The position numbers were made by a program, and so were the translations under genes. This document shows positions 36,624 to 44,048 of a DNA stretch of 64,000 nt, piece after piece (position 1 is the stretch's first letter; each line of letters begins with the position of its first letter). The notes below the pieces were generated by a model that worked only from the letters and a program-made list of their open reading frames with translations, was not told where the DNA came from and made no database searches. Source of the stretch: Ramlibacter sp. PS4R-6 (lineage in GTDB: Bacteria > Pseudomonadota > Gammaproteobacteria > Burkholderiales > Burkholderiaceae_C). The DNA lies in NCBI RefSeq assembly GCF_037572775.1, contig NZ_JBBHKA010000001.1, forward strand, positions 496,001-560,000, written 5' to 3'.

Positions 36624-37099
36624 GCCGCGTGGAGCGCCTGGCGCTGCTGATGCGCGAGAAGCACTGGCTGCTCGCGACGGCGGAGAGCTGCACCGGCGGG
36701 ATGATCGCCGCGGCGTGCACGGAGCTGGCGGGCTCCAGCGACTGGTTCGAGCGCGGCTTCGTCACCTATTCCAACGAGGCGAAGAACGAATCGCTGGGCG
36801 TGGACGCCGCGCTCATCCAGCAGCACGGAGCCGTCAGCGAGATCGTCGCGCGCGCCATGGCGTTCGGCGCGGTGCGCCACTCGCGGGCGCGCGTGTCGGT
36901 CGCCGTCACCGGCATCGCTGGGCCGACGGGCGGCTCACCGGACAAGCCCGTCGGCACCGTGTGGTTTGCGTGGCAGGTGGATGGGCGCCTGTCGAGCGAG
37001 ACGAAGCGCTTCGACGGCGGCCGCGCGGCCGTTCGGCAGCAGACGGTGGACCATGCGCTGCAGCGCCTGGTCGAGAAGATCGAGGAGTGGCAACCATGA
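36620..37099 (+). CDS. pncC: Nicotinamide-nucleotide amidase (CinA C-terminal type)
   Basis: 159 residues from the GTG at 36620, with GGAGG five bases upstream and a GTGA overlap with the pgpA stop. Motifs are LATAESCTGGMIAAACTELA, VTYSNEAKNESLGV, AVTGIAGPTGGSPDKPVGTV. It deamidates NMN to nicotinic acid mononucleotide in NAD salvage. It is the stand-alone amidase without the N-terminal CinA domain. pgpA-pncC pairing is standard. Confidence 0.94.
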   Translation: MSRVERLALLMREKHWLLATAESCTGGMIAAACTELAGSSDWFERGFVTYSNEAKNESLGVDAALIQQHGAVSEIVARAMAFGAVRHSRARVSVAVTGIAGPTGGSPDKPVGTVWFAWQVDGRLSSETKRFDGGRAAVRQQTVDHALQRLVEKIEEWQP

Positions 37100-37587
37100 A
37101 CGACAACGAACGCACGATCGAAACCTTCTACAACGCGTTCGCGCGCCTGGAGCCCGACACCATGGCCCAGTGCTACGCCGACGAGGTGGCCTTCGACGAC
37201 GAGGTGTTCTCGCTGCGCGGCAAGCGCGAGGTGATGGGGATGTGGCGCATGCTGTGCGCGGTGACGCGCGAGAAAGGCGCCGACGTGTGGCAGCTGCGGC
37301 ACTCCGGCGTGCAGGCCGACGGCAAGAGCGGCCGTGCGCACTGGGACGCGCACTACCGCTTCAGCGCGACGGGCCGCATCGTCGACAACAGCATCGACGC
37401 GCAGTTCGAGTTCGCACCCGACGGGCGCATCGTGCGCCACCGCGATTCCTTCGACTTCTGGCGCTGGTCGCGGCAGGCGCTGGGCGCGCCCGGCTGGGCG
37501 CTGGGCTGGACGCCGATGCTGCGCGCCAAGGTGCGCGCCAAGGCCGACGGCAACCTGCGCCGCTACATGCAGTCGCTCGCGGCATGA
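37096..37587 (+). CDS. SnoaL-like / NTF2-fold protein
   Basis: 163 residues. The cone-shaped NTF2-like fold is suggested by TIETFYNAFARLEPDTMAQC, YADEVAFDDEVFSLRGKREV and MWRMLCAV at the start and a beta-rich second half. Such proteins include ketosteroid-isomerase-like enzymes and dehydratases; no catalytic residue can be assigned. It overlaps pncC by 4 bp and the dehalogenase-like hydrolase by 4 bp, so it may act with the latter. Confidence 0.82.
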   Translation: MNDNERTIETFYNAFARLEPDTMAQCYADEVAFDDEVFSLRGKREVMGMWRMLCAVTREKGADVWQLRHSGVQADGKSGRAHWDAHYRFSATGRIVDNSIDAQFEFAPDGRIVRHRDSFDFWRWSRQALGAPGWALGWTPMLRAKVRAKADGNLRRYMQSLAA

Positions 37588-38486
37588 GCTGGTTCGACGG
37601 CTTCGAGCCGCGCGCGTTTCCCGTCAACGGCACGACGATCTTCGCGCGCATGGGCGGCAAGGCCGGCTCACCGCCGTTGCTGCTGCTGCACGGCTTCCCG
37701 CAGACGCACGCGATGTGGCACCGCGTAGCGCAGCAGCTCGCGCCGCATTTCTTCCTGGTCATGCCCGACCTGCGCGGCTACGGCGATTCGGGCAAGCCGC
37801 CGACGCAGGACGACCACGCGCAGGCGAGCAAGCGCGCCATGGCGCAGGACATGGTCGAGGTCATGGCGATGCTCGGGCACGAGGGCTTCGCGCTGTGCGG
37901 CCACGACCGCGGTGCGCGCGTGGCGCACCGGCTCGCGGTGGACCACCCGAAGCGGGTGCGCAGGCTCGCCCTCATCGACATCGCGCCGACGCTGGACATG
38001 TACGAAGCCACCGACATGTCGTTCGCGCGCTACTACTACCACTGGTTCCACCTGATCCAGCCGGCGCCGCTGCCCGAGACCATGATCGGCGGCAACTGCA
38101 AGCTGTACCTGCACACCAAGCTCGGGGGCTGGGGCGGCAAGGGCACCTCGTTCATCGAACCGCAGGCCCTGGCGGAGTACGAGCGCTGCTTCTGCCGCGC
38201 CGAGGCGATCCATTCGGCCTGCGAGGACTACCGCGCCAGCGCCGGCATCGACCTGGACCACGACCGCGACAGCCGCGCCGCCGGCCGCAAGATCGCCTGC
38301 GACACGCTCATCCTGTGGGGCGAGCGCGGCATCATCGGCAAGCTGTACGACCCGCTGGCGTTGTGGCGCGCGCAGTGCGCCGCCGGCGTCGAAGGGCGCA
38401 GCCTGCCCGCCGGGCACTTCATCCCCGAGGAGCTGCCCGGGGAGACGGCGCAGGCCCTGGCCGCCTTCTTCGGCGCCGCGCCATAG
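37584..38486 (+). CDS. Alpha/beta hydrolase, fluoroacetate (haloacetate) dehalogenase-like
   Basis: 300 residues. The oxyanion part LLLLHGFPQTHAMWHR and the nucleophile elbow GHDRGARVAHR (D108, R109, R112) match fluoroacetate dehalogenases. The acid D132 (LIDIAPTLDMYE), the halide-binding pair H153/W154 (YYHWFHLIQ), Y216 (CEDYRASAG) and the base H278 (PAGHFIPEE) are all in the expected order, two or three residues offset from the R. palustris enzyme as I recall it. It would hydrolyse the C-F or C-Cl bond of haloacetate to glycolate. Other esterase or epoxide hydrolase activity cannot be excluded. Confidence 0.83.
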   Translation: MSWFDGFEPRAFPVNGTTIFARMGGKAGSPPLLLLHGFPQTHAMWHRVAQQLAPHFFLVMPDLRGYGDSGKPPTQDDHAQASKRAMAQDMVEVMAMLGHEGFALCGHDRGARVAHRLAVDHPKRVRRLALIDIAPTLDMYEATDMSFARYYYHWFHLIQPAPLPETMIGGNCKLYLHTKLGGWGGKGTSFIEPQALAEYERCFCRAEAIHSACEDYRASAGIDLDHDRDSRAAGRKIACDTLILWGERGIIGKLYDPLALWRAQCAAGVEGRSLPAGHFIPEELPGETAQALAAFFGAAP

Positions 38487-38519
38487 CCAGCGCTGGCGGT
38501 TCTCGCTAGCATCCGCCCC

Positions 38520-40151
38520 ATGGGTCTCAGGGTGCCGGCCTGGCCGGTCCGCTACAACACGCTCGCCCTCTGCGTGGCCGGCTTCGCCGCCTTCCTCGCG
38601 CTGTGGGCCTGGCAGCGCGACGAATGGATGGCGGTCACGGCCGCCGTGTTCCTCGTGCTCTCGCTCGTCGGCGTGCGCGACGCGCTGCAGCAACGCCACG
38701 CCATCCTGCGCAACTACCCGGTCATCGGGCACATGCGCTTCTTCTTCGAGTACATCCGCCCCGAGATCCGCCAGTACTTCATCGAAAGCGACGCCGAGGC
38801 CGCGCCTTTCTCGCGGGCGCAGCGCTCGCTGGTCTACCAGCGCGCCAAGATGGCGCCGGACAACCGGCCCTTCGGCACGCAGCTGGACGTGTCGCAGCAC
38901 GGCTACGAGTGGATCAACCACTCGATGTTCCCCACCACGCTGCCCTCGTCGGACTTCCGCATCACCATCGGCGCGACCACGAAGCAGCCGTACAGCGCCA
39001 GCATCTTCAACATCTCGGCCATGAGCTTCGGCTCGCTCTCGGCCAACGCCATCATGGCGCTGAACAAGGGCGCCAAGCTCGGCAACTTCGCGCACGACAC
39101 GGGCGAGGGCTCCATCTCGCAGTACCACCGCGTGCACGGCGGCGACCTGATCTGGGAGATCGGCTCGGGCTACTTCGGTTGCCGCGACGACCAGGGGCGC
39201 TTCAGCGAGGAGCGCTTCGTCGCCAACGCCACCGACCCGCAGGTGAAGATGGTGGAGATCAAGCTGAGCCAGGGCGCCAAGCCCGGCCACGGCGGCATCC
39301 TGCCGGCGGCAAAGGTCACGCCCGAGATTTCACGGGCGCGCGGCGTGCCGATCGCGGTCGATTGCGTCTCGCCGTCGTCGCACAGCGCGTTCACGACGCC
39401 GCTCGAGATGATGCAGTTCATCGTCCGGCTGCGCGAGCTGTCGGGCGGCAAGCCGGTGGGCTTCAAGCTGTGCATCGGCCACCCCTGGGAGTGGTTCGGC
39501 ATCGTCAAGGCCATGCTGGAGACCGGCGTCACGCCCGACTTCATCGTGGTCGACGGCGCCGAGGGCGGCACCGGAGCGGCGCCCGTGGAATTCAGCGATC
39601 ACGTGGGCGCGCCGCTGCAGGAAGGCCTCCTGCTCGTGCACAACACGTTGGTGGGCACCGGCCTGCGCCCCCGCATCCGCATCGGCTGCGCCGGCAAGGT
39701 CATCTCCGCCTTCGACATCGCGCGCATGATGGCGCTGGGCGCCGACTGGTGCAACGCGGCGCGCGGTTTCATGATGGCGCTGGGGTGCATCCAGGCGCAG
39801 ACCTGCCACACGGGCCATTGCCCCACCGGCGTGACGACGCAGGATGCGATGCGCCAGCGCGCGCTGTTCGTGCCGGACAAGGCGCTGCGCGTCTACAACT
39901 TCCACCACGCCACGCTGCACGCGCTGAAGGACCTGGTGCAGGCCGCGGGCCTGGAGCATCCCGAGGAGATCGGCTCGCAGCACATCGTGCGCCGCATCAG
40001 CGACTGGGAGGTGCGCCTGCTGTCCAACCTGATCATGCGGGTGGAGCCCGGGTCGCTGCTCACCGGCGACCTGGAGCACCAGCACAACGTCTTCCAGGTG
40101 TACTGGCCGATGGCGCGGCCCGACCGATTCAGCGCGGCCGCCGCGCGCTAG
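38520..40151 (+). CDS. FMN-binding glutamate-synthase-family protein
   Basis: 543 residues. Two N-terminal hydrophobic helices (LALCVAGFAAFLALWAW, WMAVTAAVFLVLSLVGV) anchor the protein, followed by a GltB-like FMN barrel: SAMSFGSLSANAIMALNKGA-type segment, GGILPAAKVTPEISRARGVP, DFIVVDGAEGGTGAAPVEF. The cysteine cluster CIQAQTCHTGHCPTG should bind an iron-sulphur cluster. It lacks the amidotransferase domain of GltB, so it is not a full glutamate synthase; the substrate is unknown. It ends in a CTAG shared with the DoxX gene. Confidence 0.88.
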   Translation: MGLRVPAWPVRYNTLALCVAGFAAFLALWAWQRDEWMAVTAAVFLVLSLVGVRDALQQRHAILRNYPVIGHMRFFFEYIRPEIRQYFIESDAEAAPFSRAQRSLVYQRAKMAPDNRPFGTQLDVSQHGYEWINHSMFPTTLPSSDFRITIGATTKQPYSASIFNISAMSFGSLSANAIMALNKGAKLGNFAHDTGEGSISQYHRVHGGDLIWEIGSGYFGCRDDQGRFSEERFVANATDPQVKMVEIKLSQGAKPGHGGILPAAKVTPEISRARGVPIAVDCVSPSSHSAFTTPLEMMQFIVRLRELSGGKPVGFKLCIGHPWEWFGIVKAMLETGVTPDFIVVDGAEGGTGAAPVEFSDHVGAPLQEGLLLVHNTLVGTGLRPRIRIGCAGKVISAFDIARMMALGADWCNAARGFMMALGCIQAQTCHTGHCPTGVTTQDAMRQRALFVPDKALRVYNFHHATLHALKDLVQAAGLEHPEEIGSQHIVRRISDWEVRLLSNLIMRVEPGSLLTGDLEHQHNVFQVYWPMARPDRFSAAAAR

Positions 40152-40516
40152 CGCAGGGCCGCCTTGAACACCTCGGGGTAGCGCAGCGCGAGGCCGCCCC
40201 ACATCACCGCCGCGACGTACACGCCGAAGAGCACGTGCGTCGCCAGCGGCGAGCCGATGCGGTAGTGCGACGCGATGGCGCCGCCGAGGAAGCCGGTGAG
40301 GTACACCGCGCCGATGAAGGCCGTCTTCGGGATGGCGTAGAGCACCACCCCGATGAGGATCAGCACCCCGATGGGCACGATGGCGGAAACCGGCCAGCCG
40401 AGCTCCTGCGTGCCCTTGAGCACGGGCTCGATCTGGAACAACTTGCCCGCTGCATCCATCGCGAAGAAGAGGATGGCCAGCACGGACAGGGCGATGCCGA
40501 TGCGGTTGGCGGTCAT
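40148..40516 (-). CDS. DoxX-like integral membrane protein
   Basis: 122 residues from the ATG at 40516, which overlaps the DUF4287 stop (ATGA). Four hydrophobic helices are visible, with the DoxX-type FFAMDAAGKLFQIEPVLKGT near the start and a small loop GSPLATHVLFGVYVAAVMWG. Family members are membrane proteins of uncertain role, some linked to oxidative stress. It is probably co-regulated with DUF4287 by the divergent TetR regulator. Confidence 0.8.
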   Translation of the reverse strand: MTANRIGIALSVLAILFFAMDAAGKLFQIEPVLKGTQELGWPVSAIVPIGVLILIGVVLYAIPKTAFIGAVYLTGFLGGAIASHYRIGSPLATHVLFGVYVAAVMWGGLALRYPEVFKAALR

Positions 40517-40773
40517 GCGCGGCTCCTCGTCGCCGTGCGTGGCGCCTTTGCTTTCACGGCCGCCATAGGGATCCAGCCCTGGCGCTTGAAGGCTTCCCAC
40601 ACCGCCATCGAGTGGCCGTGGCCCAAGCCCGAGCTGGACTTCAGCCAGGCGACGAACTCCATCGGCTTGGTCGCCGGCGTGAGGGTGCCGCAGCGCACGG
40701 CCTCCTCGTAGAACTCCGCCGGCCCCTTGCCGGTCTTGGCGCGGATGTTGTTGATGTAGGCTTCGAAGGTCAT
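40513..40773 (-). CDS. DUF4287 domain protein
   Basis: 86 residues. The sequence TFEAYINNIRAKTGKGPAEF and the later GHGHSMAVWEAFKRQGW match the DUF4287 pattern, a short helical domain sometimes fused to DUF5655. The C-terminus is basic. Function is unknown. It is divergent from the TetR gene over a 42-bp gap that holds a perfect palindrome. Confidence 0.82.
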   Translation of the reverse strand: MTFEAYINNIRAKTGKGPAEFYEEAVRCGTLTPATKPMEFVAWLKSSSGLGHGHSMAVWEAFKRQGWIPMAAVKAKAPRTATRSRA

Positions 40774-40795
40774 CGGCTCTCCTTTGTGGAATGAC

Positions 40796-40809
40796 TATAG
40801 TTAACTATA
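40796..40809. promoter_or_regulatory. Perfect 14-bp palindrome, likely TetR operator
   Basis: TATAGTTAACTATA is its own reverse complement and lies in the 42-bp gap between the divergent DUF4287 and TetR genes, six bases before the TetR ATG. It is strikingly AT-rich in a GC-rich genome. A protein bound here would block both genes, the normal layout for TetR self-regulation. Confidence 0.68.
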
Positions 40810-40815
40810 TCCAAT

Positions 40816-41454
40816 ATGGCAAACCCTAGCAAACGCCCGTACCGCTCGGCCGCCCGGGCGGAGTCGGCCGAGCGCACACGCGGCCGCGTGCTGCAGGCCG
40901 GCCGGCAGCTGTTCTCGCGCAAGGGCATCGACGCGACGACGATCTGCGACATCGCCGAGAAGGCCGGCGTGTCGGAGGCGACGGTGTATGCGCTGGTCAA
41001 GTCCAAGGCGGGACTGCTCGAGGCGCTGATGCGCGATGCCATGTTCGGGCCACGCTTCCAGGAGGCGCAGCAGCAGCTGGCCGGCGTGACGGACCCCGTC
41101 GAGCGCATCGCCTTCACTTCGCGCGTGGCGCGGGCGATCTACGAAGGCGAGAGCGGCGAGCTCAGCCTGCTGATGAAGGCCTCCGCCTTTTCACCCGCCC
41201 TGCGCAAGTCGCAGCAGGGCTTCGAGACGCTGCGGCGCCAGATGCAGCAGGAGCGGATCGACGGGCTGTTCGCCGCAGGCCGTGCACGCAAGGGGCTCAC
41301 CCGCGAATCGGCGGCCACCCTGTTGTGGCTGTACACGGCCCGCGAGGTCTACCACAAGCTCGTGCACGAAGCGGGCTGGTCGCCCGACGATTACCAGGGC
41401 TGGCTGGAACAGGTTCTGGAGGAGTCCCTGACGCAGGGACGCAAGCGCAAGTGA
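40816..41454 (+). CDS. TetR/AcrR-family transcriptional regulator
   Basis: 212 residues. The helix-turn-helix is GIDATTICDIAEKAGVSEAT then VYALVKSKAGL, followed by an all-helical ligand-binding domain. It should repress the divergent DUF4287-DoxX pair and itself through the palindrome at 40796-40809. The ligand is unknown. Confidence 0.93.
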   Translation: MANPSKRPYRSAARAESAERTRGRVLQAGRQLFSRKGIDATTICDIAEKAGVSEATVYALVKSKAGLLEALMRDAMFGPRFQEAQQQLAGVTDPVERIAFTSRVARAIYEGESGELSLLMKASAFSPALRKSQQGFETLRRQMQQERIDGLFAAGRARKGLTRESAATLLWLYTAREVYHKLVHEAGWSPDDYQGWLEQVLEESLTQGRKRK

Positions 41455-41455
41455 C

Positions 41456-42484
41456 CTAGCGCGGGGAAGGCGCGAAGGTCACGGGCTGCTCGATCGACCG
41501 GGCGCGCAACTGCCCGCAGCCGCCGTCCACGTCCTGCCCCGCCGAATGGCGCAGCTTGGTGAGGATGCCGCGCCGGTGCAAGGTGCGCGCCATGTCGGCG
41601 GCACGCTCCCACGAGGGACGGCGGAAGTCGAGTCCGTCGACCCGGTTGTAGGGGATCAGGTTCAGCACGCCGTACTTGCCCTTGAGCAGCTGCACCACGC
41701 CTTCGACTTCGTCCTCGCCGTCGTTGACGCCTTCGAGCAGCGTCCACTGGTACTGGATCGGGTAGCCGCTGGCGCGTGCATAGGCTTCACCGCGTTCGAC
41801 TAAGTCGGCAGCGGTCATGCGCGGCGCGCGCGGCAAGAGGCGCTCGCGCAATTCTGGTCGCGTGGTATGCAGCGACAAGGCCAGCGCGGGTTTCACGCGC
41901 TGCTGCGGCAGGCGCTCGAACACGCGCGGGTCGCCGACGGTGGACAGCACCAGGTTCTTGTGGCCGATCTTGCCCGCGGTGCCGAGCAGGTCGATCGCCT
42001 CGAGCACCTCGTCCAGGTTGTGCGCGGGCTCGCCCATGCCCATGAAGACCACCTTGCGCACGTCGCGGCGGCGGCGCGCCAGCACGACCTGCGCCACCAT
42101 CTCGGCGCTCCCGAGCTGGCGCAGCAGCCCGTCGCGCCCCGTCATGCAGAACCCGCAGCCCACGGCGCATCCGACCTGCGACGAGATGCACAGTCCCCCG
42201 CGCGGCAGCAGCACGCTCTCCACCGTCTGGCCATCGGCGAGCGCGACGAGCAGGCGCTCGGAACCATCCTCGCCGGGGTGCGCGGACGCCACGCGTGCGA
42301 GGCCGTCGAGCTCCGCCTCGATGGCCGGCAAGGCGTCGCGCAGCGTGCGCGGCAGGAAGTCCTCGACGCGCCGGCGGCCGCTGTCCTGCGGCAGCGCCTG
42401 CGACCACAGGCGCAGCACCCGAAACTCGTGCGAAGGCCCCGCGCCCGCCGCGCGCAGCCGTTGCCGCAGCTCCGAGATGCGCAT
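41456..42484 (-). CDS. RlmN-like radical SAM RNA methyltransferase
   Basis: 342 residues from the ATG at 42484 (the frame continues upstream but that part is a shadow of the PIN gene). The radical SAM cluster motif is C106-x3-C110-x2-C113 in QVGCAVGCGFCMTG, the conserved MGMGEP and LSLHTT segments follow, and C323 in DGGCGQL matches the methyl-carrying cysteine. It is shorter than typical RlmN, so it may be a paralogue with another RNA target. A TGATG overlap couples it to the PIN gene. Confidence 0.88.
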   Translation of the reverse strand: MRISELRQRLRAAGAGPSHEFRVLRLWSQALPQDSGRRRVEDFLPRTLRDALPAIEAELDGLARVASAHPGEDGSERLLVALADGQTVESVLLPRGGLCISSQVGCAVGCGFCMTGRDGLLRQLGSAEMVAQVVLARRRRDVRKVVFMGMGEPAHNLDEVLEAIDLLGTAGKIGHKNLVLSTVGDPRVFERLPQQRVKPALALSLHTTRPELRERLLPRAPRMTAADLVERGEAYARASGYPIQYQWTLLEGVNDGEDEVEGVVQLLKGKYGVLNLIPYNRVDGLDFRRPSWERAADMARTLHRRGILTKLRHSAGQDVDGGCGQLRARSIEQPVTFAPSPR

Positions 42485-42870
42485 CACAGGCTCCGCGCGA
42501 CGGCGAGCTTGCGCCGCAGCTTGAGCACCTGCGCGTCCTTGGACAGCAGGAGCGCGTCGTGCGCGACGGCGAGGTCGATGAACTTCTGGTCGTCGGGGTC
42601 GCGGCACTTCACCGTCGCCGCCGGCGGGCAATCGACCAGCATCGCGTGTTCGTCGAACGCGGCGAGGACCTCGTCGGTCGAGACATTCACCGCGGTCATG
42701 CGCGCGCCGATCTGCTCATAGGACAGGACACTGGCCAGTTCGTCGCGCATCGCCGCGGTGCCGAGCCACGTCACCTTCCGGGCGGCCAGCGACTCGCGCA
42801 GCGCGTCGACGCCCGGGTCGCGGAACACCCACAGGTCCAGCACGATGTTGGTATCGAGCACCAGCTTCAC
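42484..42870 (-). CDS. PIN-domain ribonuclease, COG1569-type toxin without partner
   Basis: 128 residues from the GTG at 42870, with a GTGA overlap to the methyltransferase upstream. Acidic PIN residues are D6 (LVLDTNIVLD), E44 (MRDELASVL) and the D91-x-D93/D94 cluster in CRDPDDQKFIDLA, all intact, so the nuclease should be active. These proteins are usually called putative toxins. No antitoxin frame is found on either side; instead it is flanked by two RNA methyltransferase genes with overlapping start and stop codons. Confidence 0.9.
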   Translation of the reverse strand: MKLVLDTNIVLDLWVFRDPGVDALRESLAARKVTWLGTAAMRDELASVLSYEQIGARMTAVNVSTDEVLAAFDEHAMLVDCPPAATVKCRDPDDQKFIDLAVAHDALLLSKDAQVLKLRRKLAVARSL

Positions 42871-44048
42871 GCCTGCTTCCTCGCCGAGCCCTTGACCATG
42901 TCGAAGCGGAACAGCCGGCATTCGATCGGCCCGTTCCACATCGGCACGCGGCGCGATTCCTTCAGGCGCATGCGCGAAGGCAGCTTCAAATCGGGCGTCA
43001 GCACCCACGCCGTCCAGCCCGCGTAGTGCGCCTTCCAGTGCGCGGCCAGCTGCACGAAGAAATCGCCGTCGCCTTCGGTCTGCGCGCGTTCGCGCCCGGC
43101 GACGCCCGCTGCCTCGATACGCTCGCCGTACGGCGGGTTGACCAGCATCACGCCGGGCGTGTCCGAGGGCGGCATGCGCTGCAGCGCATCGCCGCCGCGC
43201 AGGTTCACCACTGCGTCGACGCCGGCGCGTTCGGCGTTGCGCCGCGCGAAGTCGACCATGCGGAACGCGACGTCGCTGCCGAAGATGGGCACGGGCGACG
43301 CGCGGTGCTGCGACTTCGCCTCCTCGCGCAGCCGCTCCCAGGCTGCTTCCTCGAAAGGCAGCAGGTTCTCGAAGCCGAAGTACCGCTCCAGGCCCGGCGC
43401 GTAGCGGCAGGCGATCTGCGCGGCCTCGATCACGATGGTGCCGCTGCCGCAGCACGGGTCGTACAGCGGCACGCTCGCATCCCAGCCGCTGGCAGCGATC
43501 ATCGCGGCGGCCAGTGTTTCCTTCAGCGGGGCGTCGCCCTTGTCCTCGCGCCAGCCGCGCTTGAAGAGCGGCTCACCCGAGGTGTCGATGTACAGCGTGG
43601 CGTGGTCGGCGGTGAGGTGCGCGTAGACGCGCACGCGCGGCCACTGGGTGTCGACGTCCGGCCGCGCGCCCTTCCTCTCGCGGAAGCGGTCGGCGATCGC
43701 GTCCTTCACCTTCAGCGCGGCGAAGTTCAGGCTCTTCAGCGGGCTGTGCTGCGCGGTGATCTCGACCTTGAAGCTGTCGCGCGTCGTGAACCAGGCCTCC
43801 CACGCGACGCCGCCCGCGATCGCATAGATGTCGCCTTCGTCGCGGTAGGGCGCATGCGCCAGTTGCACCAGCACGCGCTGCGCGAGACGGCTGTGCAGGT
43901 TCAGCGCCAGGGCGTCACGCCAGGACGCGCGCAGGGTCACGCCCGCCCTCTGCGACTGGACGGGGCCGGACACGATGCGCGCGACCTCGGCGGCGAGGAA
44001 TTCCTCGACGCCCGCCGGGCACGGCAGGAAGAGTTGCAGGTCGTTCAA
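42867..44048 (-). CDS. THUMP-domain class I RNA methyltransferase (RlmL/Trm-like)
   Basis: 393 residues from the TTG at 44048 (TTGA overlap with rpoN). An N-terminal THUMP part (GVTLRASWRDALALNLHSRL) is followed by the SAM domain with LYDPCCGSGTIVIEAAQIA and the catalytic VMLVNPPYGERIE (NPPY). It is the N-half type seen in YcbY/RlmL and methylates guanine N2 in 23S rRNA or tRNA. It lies between rpoN and the PIN gene and overlaps both. Confidence 0.92.
   Translation of the reverse strand: MNDLQLFLPCPAGVEEFLAAEVARIVSGPVQSQRAGVTLRASWRDALALNLHSRLAQRVLVQLAHAPYRDEGDIYAIAGGVAWEAWFTTRDSFKVEITAQHSPLKSLNFAALKVKDAIADRFRERKGARPDVDTQWPRVRVYAHLTADHATLYIDTSGEPLFKRGWREDKGDAPLKETLAAAMIAASGWDASVPLYDPCCGSGTIVIEAAQIACRYAPGLERYFGFENLLPFEEAAWERLREEAKSQHRASPVPIFGSDVAFRMVDFARRNAERAGVDAVVNLRGGDALQRMPPSDTPGVMLVNPPYGERIEAAGVAGRERAQTEGDGDFFVQLAAHWKAHYAGWTAWVLTPDLKLPSRMRLKESRRVPMWNGPIECRLFRFDMVKGSARKQA

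Noticed and set aside
42484..42870. A VapB-like antitoxin next to the PIN gene
   Set aside because: Both neighbours are full-length RNA methyltransferase genes that overlap the PIN gene, leaving no space for an antitoxin.
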